Shown: positions 48,362 to 60,229 of the stretch, piece by piece
How the letters are laid out: every line of letters starts with the position of its first letter
Numbering within the stretch: position 1 is the first letter of the stretch
From: Danio rerio
Taxonomy: Eukaryota > Chordata > Actinopteri > Cypriniformes > Danionidae
DNA: 64,000 bases
NCBI RefSeq assembly: GCF_049306965.1
Contig: NC_133183.1
Location: forward strand, 29,472,001-29,536,000
Reading direction: 5' to 3'
Notes under the pieces: generated by a model
What the model was told of the DNA's origin: nothing
What the model saw: the letters and a program-made list of their open reading frames with translations, nothing else
The model's database searches: none
Position numbers and translations under genes: made by a program

Positions 48362-48820
48362 GCGAGTTCAGACTGCATTATTTTTTGCCCCGATTTTGCC
48401 TCGCCGACAGGTTTTGAGAAATGAGTAACAATCACACAGTGTGAACTATTAAAGTGACGTGATCTGAGAGAATCGCAGTTGAGTCGCCGACACCCGTGAG
48501 ATATTTGGCATGCTAAATATCTAACTCAAGTTAAAAGCGTTTATTTTTGGTCTACTTGAACCCAAGAAATGAAGGAAACTAATGGAAGTTTGGCAGGAAC
48601 GACTATGTCTTTTTGACATGTCATCTGAGCAACACCACAACTATGTCGAAAAAAGCAAAAAGTTTGAGTACAAAAAGTACTTTTCTACTCCACTAATGGC
48701 TTCTTTCTCCTTATGTTGTTAATAACAAAAGATATACTTCATGACCTTACGTTGTTTTCATGTCACCTCTTGCATGTTTGGTTGTGAGACGTAGTTTGTA
48801 GACCAAGACACTGTTGTCTG

Positions 48821-48857
<37 letters not shown>

Positions 48858-48880
48858 CTGTGAAATTTTTGTACCCCTTT
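48362..48880. repeat. one-ended copy of the 25.4-kb TIR element
   Basis: GCGAGTTCAGACTGCATTAT, GCCGACAGGTTTTGAGAAAT, CACACAGTGTGAACTAT and GATATTTGGCATGCTAAATA match the right part of 25399-26795 in reverse. A T-run of about 31 lies at 48827-48857. Confidence 0.6.
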
Positions 48881-49179
48881 GTTTCGAGTGTGGTCCTGAA
48901 AAATCTCCAGTTTCAAGGGCTATCCAGCTCTCCCCTTAGCCCTAAGCCTTCAAGCTAAAGAGAATTGGGACACCCCTACTCCTTTACAAGAACTCACAAA
49001 ACGAGGGGTAGGGGGTTAGATTAGGCTAGTAATAGATACCAAATAGTCCTTGTCTTTATTGGCATCATGATGCACCATAGAAACTATTTTTACACCCCTA
49101 TTTCATTGAAGTCTAGTTTTAATGTCAACGTGTCTAGTCTGCTAACCGGCTAATCATATTGAATAAAATTAATATGTCT

Positions 49180-49615
49180 GATGTTAATGACATCCTTCAA
49201 TATGCCTCCCATGACAGCTAAAGCTGGCAAAATAATCCAGATGTTCTCCGCATTTATCCCGGGGAGGGGATGGACGTCCAGCGTTATCCAGCCTCCATTG
49301 TCTAGACTGCAGCTCTGCACAGAAGTTGGTTTCTCTCAAGGTTTTTTCCCCCTCACTTTTGTAAATTGGTGAAGTTTGTTCCTCGTCACTTTCGTCACTG
49401 GCTTGCTTAGTTTGGGACTCGTGGAGGTGCGCATCGATCGATTTGCTCTTCAGTGTTTGGACTTTCAACAGTGAAAATTAAACCATTCTGAACTGAACTA
49501 AACTGATCTCAACTCTGAAAACTGGACTGACACAGTTTCAATTTACCTCTATGTTGAGCTGTTTTGACACAATCTACATTGTAAAAGCACTATAGAAATA
49601 AAAATTAATTGAATT
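49180..49615 (+). repeat. dispersed fish repeat with TCTCAAGG...AAGCACTATAGAAATAAA tail
   Basis: The blocks GGTTTCTCTCAAGGTTTTTT, GCTTGCTTAGTTTGGGACTC, AACTGGACTGACACAGTTTC and CTACATTGTAAAAGCACTAT occur in this order in a repeat widespread in cyprinid DNA. The 94-codon minus-strand frame over it is not a gene. Its tail alone recurs at 27190-27255. Confidence 0.55.
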
Positions 49616-49974
49616 GTTTATCTGTCTGCAAATTGAAATTAATTGAAATCCAAATATCAATATATTAAATAAAATCTAAATATTTGCCTTAGATTAAGAT
49701 AAATAAGTAAGAGCTAAATAGAAATATAATAAACAATAAAAAATAACATAAGAAATGATAAAAGCTATAGGCAAATTAAAAAAGAAAAAAACTGACAAAA
49801 TAAAATGATGCAAAACGACAAACTCGCAGTGAAAATGTATATAAAATATATTCCATGCAAACTATTTTGAATTGTCACTATTTTATAAATAATAAATGTA
49901 TTTACTACGATAGTATATCTATGAAAAAAATACATTTATGTAAAAAATTTTATAATCTAAAAAAATGGATTAAG
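49616..49974. other. A/T-rich filler
   Basis: Very AT-rich sequence with no recognisable feature. Confidence 0.5.
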
Positions 49975-50570
49975 TGCTTTAATCCAAGATGCACCTGTGG
50001 GATTTCACATGGCTGAAGTCTATTGATTTAACAGAATGTTTATGAGGCTGTATGTGAAGAGGAAGGGAGTTGTCAGAGCAGGAAGTGATCTCCTTCTCTT
50101 CCTGCCTCCAAAAATTGAGGAAATGTTTCCACATTGTGCCCTCAGAGACGTGACAGCATTCCCAGAGCAGACAAAAAGAAATTCCCAGGAATAAATATAG
50201 ATTTGCTTGGTTTTTAATATCGACTGATTGGTTGTGAATTGAGACATCATTTTTGCTAAGCCAGTGGTGTTTAGGAATGGGCAGAACTGGGTGTGTTTGA
50301 AGGACTTGTGAGATGATGGCAGCAAAGATTAATGTGTGTTCATGTGAGAAACCAGGCTGCCGGATCCAAGAACGCATTTCTCTCTCCACTCCAGGGATGT
50401 GCGTTCAAGAATAGCACTGACCTGCTTCGGTTCTTTTCTCTCTTTGAATGTGTCCTGTGATTTGTGAAGCTCAATGTGTGTGTGGGGGTATGTTTGAGAC
50501 TCCACTGTCAACTTCCTGCGAGCATAATGTCCAAATGTGTCATTATGCAACTACACAGTCTTGACTAGTT
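49975..50570. other. repeat-free stretch, candidate conserved regulatory DNA
   Basis: A unique-looking 600-bp block, less AT-rich than its surroundings. It contains a 136-codon minus-strand frame (50389-49979) without a known domain or splice-site support, overlapped by a 101-codon frame in another phase. A non-coding explanation is preferred. Confidence 0.3.
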
Positions 50571-50629
50571 TAAAATGGTTCAAAAAATTTTGTGAGTCAT
50601 TCAGTAAGTCTGTCAGTCTTTTCATTTAA

Positions 50630-51165
50630 AGGTACATACACTACTTTTAAAAAGTTCTTTTTTTATGCTCACCAAGACTTTTTTTTTTTTTTTTTTTGGT
50701 AAAAACAGTAAAAAAGAATAATAATTTGAAGCATCATAAAGTTCATAAATTTTAAATAAAAATAGTTGGATGTATTTTTTAGCATTGTCATTGATATGTG
50801 CTCATCTGCAATAGATGAAGTGCAATGTCAAGTCAGGAGTATATTTGAGTCAGAACAACTGTTCCAAACACATTCATTTACACTAATATGTTTCAGATTT
50901 AAAATGCACAAGTTATGCTACGATTACAACATCCGTCTACATTACGCTGGAGTTTCAAGCGCCAAAAACCAGCAGTTTAAAAATGCTGAAGAGGCTGTTT
51001 TCCTTTTAAAATGCTGCTGCTCCGTTTTAGTGTGGATGGGCGGAAAACGGAGACCTCTGAAAATGGATGCAGGCCTGCAGACATTCGACTATAGGATTGT
51101 GGCTTTTCCCTCAATATTAAGTAGACTGCAAACAGTTCTGTCTTGCATCCTTTCTATATAACATC
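50630..51165. repeat. fragments of dispersed repeats
   Basis: 50640-50700 has a TGCTCACCAAG block plus a T-run. 50880-51110 (TACATTACGCTGGAGTTTC, AAACGGAGACCTCTGAAAAT) resembles a common zebrafish DNA repeat. The 131-codon plus-strand frame is incidental. Confidence 0.35.
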
Positions 51166-52179
51166 CTGGCTACTGTTTCACTTTCTTAACAATAAAATGA
51201 AAACATGATATAAAGAACTGCTTATTTTTCTGTTGATATACTAGCAACTTGACAAAAACCAAACATTTTGAGGCGTTGTGTAGCTACATATTTATGTGAC
51301 CATCATCTTCACTGTATGCATATTTATAACAAAACGGAGCCTATAACATTACTGCCTTTAGGTTTCATTGAATACAAAACATACCCTCTTTTGCTGAATA
51401 TCAATTTTAATAATCAATAAGGGCTATTATAAAAGTAAAACATACAATAAGTTTGAACAGTATAGGAGATAAAGGCAAGCAATCAGTCAAATGTGCAGAA
51501 TCAGTGTATGCAGTTTAACCTAACTTGTCTTTGAGCTCAGCCAAAACAGGTTACCTGAGAACAAGTAAAAGATTCAAAAGACTAAAGTCGGAGAATATGT
51601 AGCTACTGTAAACCTTTCAAGTGAAATTGAAACATTCAAGAAGCAGACATTTTGATATTTGGAACTTAAAAGTTGATTGTACTTATTTATATGAGGAAGA
51701 CAATGTTTTATTTGTGCCTGTGTGTTTTTAGACTCCCCAGAAAGTTGTTTATATATTTGTATTTGGCAGTCACAAAGTTTATATTTTGTTGTATGTTATA
51801 TTGCATAAATTAAATTGCGCTAAATGATATAATTGTAATTTTAAAGACTTTTTATTCCACTTATTATATAATGCTAGAGTGACGATATAATAGCATCACA
51901 ATATAATACATGCTTCCAAAGAACACATACTTTTATAATAATTTTATTCTCAAGAATATTTAATTTAATTATAGCCAATTTAACAACTGAATATATAGGC
52001 TTTGAAATCAGAATGTGAAAGTGCATATACTAAATTATAAATTACAAAAAAAAGTGCAAGGTAAAACGTAACAGGCTGTGATATCTGCTACCAGATATAT
52101 TTTCAGTATTTTCAGTCATCAGACATCCACATAAAAACATAATAAAGTAATTTGTAGTAAACACTAAGCAACAATACAG
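51166..52179. other. AT-rich non-coding sequence
   Basis: No gene or element was recognised. Confidence 0.5.
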
Positions 52180-52529
52180 TTAGCCCACGGTTCAATACAT
52201 ACCACGTTTTTTTTAACACGGTGTTCAGTTCGGTTCTCATGGCTTGACACTTTTTTTTTTTTATTCTACAGGCAGTAGGAACAGTAAGAGCTTACGGAGA
52301 AAAAAATAAAACAATTTATTGCAATACTCATTTTGTTTTAAGCCAGGAAAAGTACACTAGTTCCTAGTGTATTGTATAAAAAAATGAACACTGAAATCTC
52401 ACAGCTGCTGGTGGCCCATGTACAAACTGGGGAACACAAAGTCCTACACTTTAAAAATAAACATACATGTGAAGTTAATAAAGATAAATTGGCCTATTTA
52501 AATTAACATATTTGTACTTAAGTAAACAT

Positions 52530-52990
52530 GAATAAACCAGACTGTAGTCTGTAACGCGGATCAAGTGCTTTTATAAAACGACGAAAGCCCACATCTCCAA
52601 TCACCGAAAACGGCTGCAAATCTTTAGCAATAAACACCTGCACTGCCTTTGTTATTTTTATGTGTCTCTCGGAACCAGTTGGGGATGTTTGCTCAAAAGA
52701 TTCAGCGAGGGATTATTGCTATTTGGAGGACTTTATTACCTTCTTTGCTAACCTTGCTGGGTGATGGCGCTGCAGATGTGCAGTCATTGTTATATTTGTA
52801 AAACAATGCTTGCACACAAATTTTTGTTTAACATTTTTTAAATTTATTTTTTTATTATTGGCATTATACTTACCGGCAAAATCGAAATGTCCTTACACTG
52901 CAGATTTGAAAGATGCCGGCGCTTCCTCGTACTGTTGCTTCACATCGCCGGCGCTTTCTTGTACTGTTGTCTCAACCTCACTTTACCACC
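52530..52990 (-). pseudogene. hAT transposase fragment with BED zinc finger
   Basis: On the minus strand a readable BED finger end, VCKHCFTNITMTAHLQRHHP, shows the CxxC and the closing His residues (about 52815-52755). The same frame then continues through two stops (near 52715) to SERHIKITKAVQ and FIAKDLQPFSVIGDVGFRRF, then IKALDPRYRLQS (about 52640-52540), a hallmark N-terminal block of Ac/ZBED-type hAT transposases. An earlier piece with SFKSAV and a stop lies near 52900. The catalytic core and C-terminal dimerisation region are absent. It is non-functional. Confidence 0.85.
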
Positions 52991-53039
52991 GCTCGCAATG
53001 TTAAATTGTGGAATGATGGTCAAGCACCCTCTAACTTTG

Positions 53040-53985
53040 CTGTTTAAGTCATCTGGTGGAATTGTATTGCAATATATATTTTTCCAAATATCTTTTTTTT
53101 TTATGTTTTCAAAATACTTGTGATATCATTGCTGAATTTTTAGCATAATTTCTTGTACTTTTTGTCATTAATTGTTTACTGACTTGGAGCTCGATTTATT
53201 TATTTTAAATAAAAAAAATCTGTATTAATGGATGAGTAAAAGCTTATTTGTTTTTTGAAAATCTTTACTGTTGAAACTAGTGTAAAGTTGAAAAAAAAAT
53301 GTAAATGCTTTCTAAATTAAAGGTAATATTAACCAAGGTAAATAATCATTAAACATTAATAAATGCAGCGGTAATTGTCCAAATAAATATGGTATTTGTT
53401 AAATTTATGTTTATAATACATAGAATTGCCACAGTAAATGTATAAAATAACGTGATTTTATGTAGTATGTTTGTTTATTTCTTCTTTGCCACATCTGATC
53501 TTTGCACACAGGCTACTATATACTGAGTAATACTGTATAGAAGTGCTTCTGCAACACTATATGCAAGCATGTCCTGCTTAAAAGTGGACAGCTGGTCGGA
53601 TTGGCACTATTTAAAGAAAAATGTGTGCCTGTTAGTGTATGTTCTTTGGCGGTGACGTTTTTGGGCCATCGTGTCCTTATTATTATTTTTTTCTTCTCCT
53701 CCAAATTGCAGGAAAAAGGTGGGGCAGGATAGTTCCCCTTTTACTTTTATACTGTATTTTCCATTTTTACACTCTGAAAAAGACTGCTTGTTTGTGTCTG
53801 TGTTGATGTTCCCAAATAAGGCCTTAGACAAAATGTGCTCTCTTTTTCAAGTGTGATGTTCATTTTGTAGGTCAGTTTGGTCGTTGATCAGCATTTTTGC
53901 ATCTGATTCTGCATAAATGCAGGATTGACCTTGGAATAGTTTCTGCTGGACTGTTGTGTTTCTCGCGAAGCTACATAGGTTCATT
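53040..53985. other. AT-rich interior of the hAT element region
   Basis: No gene was recognised; the small frames on both strands overlap and lack domains. Confidence 0.4.
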
Positions 53986-53989
53986 TTAG

Positions 53990-54530
53990 ACAGTTATTAA
54001 GGGCCGAGCAATGGTGTGCAGGCCCTATTGGAATTGCACCATTCTTCTTCTTTCTTCTTCTTTCTTTTTCTTTCTTCCTCTTCTTCTTTCTTCTTCTTTA
54101 AAATATATCACTTTTTTGCTGGTCTAAACATGCTACGTTTGTTATTGGTTTCGGAAGTGTGTGTGGCAAATGGCTCTACAGCGCCACCTATGGTTTGACA
54201 GAGTGGCCCCCGTAAGTCCTGCTAGGGATTTTATCCGACCAACACCAAAATTGGGTGTTGGAATCTAAAGGCCTTGATTATTAAATTGTGAAGATTTTCA
54301 ATGAAGGGCATGTCTGAGGTTGCCTCACAAGCTTGTATGTTTTGCCACGAAACAGGAAGTTGTTATTACTCAGACATGCATTGTCGGATATGCCTGAAAA
54401 TTCACGTTCGATGAGATTCCTCTCCTGAAGACATCTATTTGCCAATTTTGAATTACAGACATGGCGCCACCTGCTGAGAGAAGCAAGTTTGGCATAAATC
54501 TGTGATTTTTTTTTTTTTTTTTTTTTTTTT
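53990..54530. repeat. dispersed fish repeat nested in the hAT
   Basis: It starts AAGGGCCGAGCAATGGTGTG, has a CTT-rich tract (54044-54100), CTACAGCGCCACCTATGG and GACATGGCGCCACCTGCTGA, and ends near a T-run (54508-54530). These blocks belong to a repeat abundant in many fish genomes. Confidence 0.55.
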
Positions 54531-55470
54531 TCCTCAGGTTTTTAAAATATTTATCAGCTTAATTTTTTATTGTCCACTGTTAAATGAGCGACCTGATGCA
54601 GCTGCTAAGGATACTTTGAAGCAAGTGGTGAACAAATGGAAGAACAAATGGCAAATTCAAAGCGGTGTTGTCGCGCGAGTTCTTATCAGCTGTGTTGTCG
54701 CGCGCGTACTGAATAGCGGTGTTGTCAGCACACTGTTCAGATTGATGCAGACATGAGATCTCTATCTTACCCATGGTTTGTCCTCTCAAGTGGGGGAAAG
54801 ACAATGCACAACGTTACCCACTGCTGTCAACCTGGGCCAAGTCATATCTCTCTTGTCCCAGAAACCTCAGTCCCAAATGAGAGGGTTTTTTTTCTGTTGC
54901 AGGGGACATTGTAAATGCCCAGAGATACCAGCTTTTACCAGATTATATTTATATGATAATTTTCCTTTAAACCCATCTCTATCTAAGTGAGTGAGTAATT
55001 AAATGTTGAATGTGATGAGTTTTCAACAATACTAAATTAAAAACTTTATTTTTTTTACATGGTTTAATATTTTTTTGTTATTAAAATTGAAGTTCCTGTT
55101 TCAAAGCTTACAGATAGATGGCTAATTTGTATGTCATTGACACTTTTGGCACTTTTTTGGAGTATTTTCATAAGTTTTGTTTTTTCCTGTAAATGATTCA
55201 ATAAATACCGTACCGTGACATTCATACCGAGGTATTACCGTACCGTGAAATTCTGATACCGTTACATCCCTAATGTTTACATTTTAAACAAATGGCAAGT
55301 GGGAGTAGTGGAGTAGTGAGGTCAATTGGAAAATAATACATTATATGAAATCCAACCTGAAATCTTAGACAGAATTTCAAGACATTTTTAAGGCTAGATT
55401 TGATCAAAACACGTTTTACTGAACTGTCCTGCGTTTAATGATTCCAGAAGCCTTTTCTTACGAAATGAAC

Positions 55471-55640
55471 TAGGGATGCGCAATATATTGGCGGCCATAT
55501 TGTTATCGGCCGATAAATGCTATTTTTAAGATTATCGTTATTAATCTGATGTCTAAATAAGGCCGCTATCTTTAAGCCGATAAATTACGTAATTGTACAG
55601 ACATGCCTGACACACACGCGTGGGCGGAACTTGTTTAAAC
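55471..55640 (+). repeat. hAT-type terminus (TAGGGATGCGCAATATATTGG)
   Basis: The terminus is followed by ATTGTTATCGGCCGATAAAT and GCCGATAAATTACGTAATT, typical of a second zebrafish hAT family. No partner end was found, so it is probably truncated. Confidence 0.55.
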
Positions 55641-55981
55641 TTGTCCAGTGCACTATAATGGAGCTTTCCTCACACTGTTTATTCCTTCAAAGTCCGCTGG
55701 GCATTAATAGCTCAGTAAGTAACCATGTTCGTTATCATTGTAGCTGTTTGATTGAGTGCCATTGTGTATTTTACTTTAAATCACCTCAGGAAAAATAGTA
55801 CATGTGTAAACATCACAGCACCAGTGCACATGTGCTAAACAACTTGTTGGGCTGTTTGTAATCTAATATGATTATTTGTTATTATCAACGTGTTTCTTGC
55901 CATGTGTTGTTGATGTAAGATTGTATTCAGTTTGATCGGAATATTCATATTGATTATAACAAGCCCGCGTGAGGACTGTCA

Positions 55982-55982
<1 letters not shown>

Positions 55983-56039
<57 letters not shown>
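55983..56039. repeat. (CA)n microsatellite
   Basis: About 28 CA units. Confidence 0.97.
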
Positions 56040-56041
<2 letters not shown>

Positions 56042-56919
56042 CTACTTAACAAACCAATGAGGACACATGACTCAACACCCTACCTTTGGGGACTACCCTT
56101 TCTGAAGGGTCTAGAGACAAAAGAAAGAAATGACTGCACTACTAAAAATGTGCTTATTATGAATATCAGTTGATATTTGCAAAAAATTACTTCTATAAAG
56201 ACCTGACAAATTACCTTCAAAATGAGGACAGTATTTTATAACTCACCTTTGGGGACATGTACACAAACTCCGGTATAGTCACACTTTGAGGACCGCAGTT
56301 ATACACAAACTCAGGTTAAAGTATACTTTAAGGACTCAGTTATCTGAATATTTCTAATATAATATTCTTAATAATTATAATAATGTTAGTGCAGAGAGAC
56401 ATATGATAAAGTAAATAAGATCACTGAAAATAGACAATTACATTTTTTCCTTCACAAATAACTCAATCTGGTGTCAGAAGGTCATTTGGTGTCAAGTATT
56501 TTTTCATGAAATGACATATTTCTCTCATAAATAGTATGTGACAGACAGCATGTTAGCAGAATAATACATACAAACTAATTTTAAAAAACAGTAAGGGAGA
56601 AGTAAATGGATGACCTTACAGTGAGTTTATGAAGCTCAATAGACACATTATTATCCAATGATATGAGAAGTGATGAAACTCTACTGATAAGTCATATGAT
56701 GGTTAATATAGTACACCTCAAATCCATTCACACTAAAACCCATACTGTATAAAACAAGGGTTGTGAAGTTCAAATTCATATACACTACCTACTTACATGC
56801 GCCATAAGACACGTTTCTCAGTGAAAACAATTACTGTGAAAGTCTTTATACAAATGATCAGTTGAAAGAGGAGTGTCTATAATTAATTTAGTTTAGACTA
56901 CAGTGGAAATACACATATT
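56040..56919. other. non-coding, with single diverged minisatellite-like units
   Basis: Isolated blocks such as CCTTTGGGGAC, ACACTTTGAGGACC and TACACAAACTC appear between 56080 and 56330, before the compact array begins. Confidence 0.5.
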
Positions 56920-57750
56920 TGAGGACTCTGTTGATACACACACACACACTGCTTTAGCTACACTTTGAGGACTCTGGTGATACACACACGCCTACCTTTG
57001 GGGACTCAGTTGATACACACATACCTTTGGGGACCTTGGTGATACACACACACTGCTTTACCTACACTTTGAGGACTCTGGTGATACACACACACCTTTG
57101 GGGACCTTGGTGATACACACACACTGCTTTAGCTACACTTTGAGGACTCTGGTGATACACACATACCTTTGGGGACTCAGTTGATACACACACACCTTTG
57201 GGGACTCTGTTGATACACACATACATTTGGGGACCTTGGTGATACACACACACTGCTTTAGCTACACTTTGAGGACTCTGGTGATACACACATACATTTG
57301 GGGACCTTGGTGATACACACACACTGCTTTAGCTACACTTTGAGGACTCTGGTGATACACACACACACCTTTGGGGACCTTGGTGATACACACACACTGC
57401 TTTAGCTACACTTTGAGGACTCTGGTGATACACACATACATTTGGGGACCTTGGTGATACACACACACTGCTTTAGCTACACTTTGAGGACTCTGGTGAT
57501 ACACACATACATTTGGGGACCTTGGTGATACACACACACTGCTTTAGCTACACTTTGAGGACTCGGGTAATACACACACACACCTTTGGGGACCTTGGTG
57601 ATCCACACACACTGTTTTAGCTACACTTTGAGGACTCTGGTGACATACACACACACACACCTTTGGGGACACTGGTGATACACACACACTGCTTTAGCTA
57701 CACTTTGAGGACTCTGGTGATACACACACACACCTTTGGGGACACCTACA
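56920..57750. repeat. minisatellite, unit about 71-77 bp
   Basis: Each unit has GATACACACACACTGCTTTA, GCTACACTTTGAGGACTC, TGGTGATACACACA, then CTTTGGGGACCTTGGT. GAGGACTC recurs at 57271, 57342, 57415, 57486, 57557, 57630 and 57707. Units vary in CA length and include shorter forms toward the left. The Cys/Val/His-rich minus frame at 57062-57322 is a by-product. Confidence 0.93.
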
Positions 57751-58312
57751 ATGATAAACACATAAGAAACAAAGATGCATTAATGTCCTGTTTAGATGAG
57801 AGAAGGACCCCCGCGGATGACTATTTCTCTGTGATAGAGTTTTATTTGTCCATGTTTTGTTCAGTTGAGTGCGGCAGGTCTGATCATAGTCACATAAGTG
57901 ATAATCAACAAGCTTACATTTGTATTTGCTAAAATCTAACACAATGTTGTGCTTGGAATAATTCTGTTTATTGTTTTCTGAGTTTCATTTTAGACACAGT
58001 TTTGCTGACTTGTTGCAGCCATGGCTCTAATTGTATTAGATTTTTGACTAGACCTACAGACAAAACTATTGACTGAGCTCAGTAAAATGTTCTTTGATTA
58101 TTTATTAATAATCTGTTTAATAACTAAAGCCAAAACAAATGGTAAAATAGTAGTTGTAAATTTATGTAATATGGTTTAAACAATTAAATAAAACATTTTA
58201 AATATATAAATATAATATATTTTAAAATAAATAGGTCATGTTTTGAATAACACCCATGTCCATGTTTATCATTCCATCGAATTAAACACAAATAAAACAA
58301 ACATATTTATTT
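57751..58312. other. AT-rich non-coding sequence
   Basis: No gene was recognised. Confidence 0.5.
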
Positions 58313-59935
58313 CAGGGTATATACAGAACTTCTTAAGTTGAATTTAATACCTTTTACTACCTTTTTTAATACCTTCAAAAAAATGTAATACCAGCACGAC
58401 TTAGAGCTGCAACTGTAGTGGCGTAAATTAAATCTTTCTAAATGCCATAACATATTGCAGATAACATATACATTTAAGTAAAGCAGAGGGATTAATCTAG
58501 ATGTCACAATGGGCCTTTGTTCATAGTTTTTAATCAATGTTATGCATGTCATTAATATCAATAGCCGCTCTTCTAAGAACAGTTCAGTACGGTTATGGTT
58601 GTTTCTCCACTGAGCCTGGATCAGTGCGGCACAATTACAAACCGTTCTCAGCACGGTTAGACAATCGTGCTGAATCAATGATGACAATAATACTAACAAA
58701 GAATTACATTTGTGATTATCATGCTGCCTTGAATGTGGGTTATCTGCTATATAAAGTCCTACTGTTACTTCATGAAGAATAAATGTATAGTTTACATCAA
58801 ACAAAAATATGTTTTTTTATATGCGAGTTAATTTAATGAATAATATTTCTACTACAAAACAAACAAAAGATTATAATAAATCATTCAATTCAAGGCTGAA
58901 AGCTGCAAACAGTCATCAGTAATTAAATAGAAAAAGAATATACATCTCAAAAAAAAAGTCTCACTTCTGCCACTCTTTGAAAGTTTTGATTTTGGTTTGT
59001 GTCATTGTAAATGCTCACACTAGTTATGAGCTGATTTACATTTTTCTGTGTTTGTGGAATAAAGCAGGCGAGTCAGCCGACCCAATAAATGAGCAGGCAG
59101 AGCAGGATTCTCGCGATGACCAACAGCGCAATGCGGTTCTTTGTTATGAGCTGCAGTTTCAGTGTAAACTTAGAAGGCCTGCTTCTTTGGCTATGATGTG
59201 TACAGTATTAGATTTTACATTTAGCGGACATTTGCGCTGAACACGCAGTGAATGCAACGCATCCAGATACGGCCACCTTCTCCGAAAACACTCGATCTCG
59301 GTTGGTGGATCAACATTCACCACATGATAGTGGTCATCTGTGCCATTATTTGTAACTTTAGGTGGGATTTGCAAACCTGTGTACTTTTCACTCTTCAGGC
59401 GTTTGCAATTCCTGCAGTCACAAAAGCTCCCTGTCACCTGACAGCGGAAAGCCTTAAGTGATTGACTGCTAATATGAACCATTATAATGGCAGGGAAAAG
59501 CATTTCAGCACATCTTTAGAAAAAATCTAAGAAGGTCGCACTACAACCATTATATGCAGTCGCACACATGCTCCCAAATATATTATGAGGTTGCATAGCT
59601 TAATTTTTGGGCGCATATGCAACCAGAATAGTCACAATTTCGAGCCCTGGTGTGTTGACGTTGCGGCTTTGTTGCCAAGTTACCATACCACCTCACGATA
59701 TCGCTCCGGTCCTACTCTCAACATTTAAATAAATCCACGCAAATTTTAGAATAAAGGCCTGTACTCAACATAAACTGAAAATGTATCTAAAAATCTAAAA
59801 ATTTATCATGAGCTCGAAAATTTAATACCTCGTCAGATGACATTAACTACTTTTTAATACTTTTTAATGCCCTTAATTTTGACTAATTTCATTTACTACT
59901 TTTCACAACCCCCGCGGACACCCTGTATATTCTGG
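58313..59935. mobile_element. 1.6-kb TIR element (CAGGGT ends)
   Basis: It begins CAGGGTATATACAGAACTTC followed by TTTAATACCTTTTACTACC, and ends TTTTTAATGCCCTTAATTTT, CCCGCGGACACCCTG. The ends match the pair seen at 30701-32348 in reverse order. Most of the interior has no transposase hallmark. Confidence 0.65.
59159..59503 (-). other. open frame inside the TIR element, function unknown
   Basis: The 114-residue frame has a Cys cluster CDCRNCKRLKSEKYTG and a charged DDHYHVVNVDPPTEIE segment. Its composition looks more protein-like than neighbouring frames. It may be a remnant exon of an element-encoded or captured protein. No family was recognised. Confidence 0.25.
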
Positions 59936-60229
59936 GTATTTGACAAATCAGTAAATATATGCACTAAAAACAAATTTAAAAAGTCCATTGGCTTCCTTTA
60001 CCCGTAGGCAAAACTAAAATAGGCTATTAGTAACAAATATAAATAAAAGATGAAAAACTTTTTGTGAAAGCAAGAGATAATCGTGTGAGAGTGCTGTTAT
60101 AAAAGGAGTCTCAGGTGACCAACAATTGTGCATTACTGCAACACCATTTATTCCAGAACATCTGAGCCACTTTCAGTTCTAAAGTTTTCATTTTTGGTTT
60201 TATTCTATTTTTTTAAATCTATTTAAAGC
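59936..60229. other. AT-rich non-coding sequence
   Basis: Nothing was recognised. Confidence 0.5.

Larger units (their letters stand above)
52180..55272 (-). mobile_element. decayed autonomous hAT element
   Basis: The 5' end (minus orientation) at 55272 begins TAGGGATGTAACGGTATCAG, and the 3' part at about 52180-52230 keeps GGTATGTATTGAACCGTGGG. The terminal 3' inverted repeat itself was not found. It carries transposase coding remnants at 52530-52990 and another repeat nested at 53990-54530. Confidence 0.75.

Noticed and set aside
49184-49468. 94-codon minus-strand frame
   Set aside because: It lies antisense over a dispersed fish repeat.
50766-51161. 131-codon plus-strand frame
   Set aside because: It overlaps a dispersed repeat and shows no domain.
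57062-57322. Cys/Val/His-rich repeat protein
   Set aside because: It is a translation of a CA-rich minisatellite.
56920-57750. CRISPR-like array
   Set aside because: Direct repeats are contiguous minisatellite units without unique spacers, in vertebrate DNA.
58307-58804. 165-codon minus-strand frame
   Set aside because: It runs off the terminal repeat of a TIR element and has no domain.
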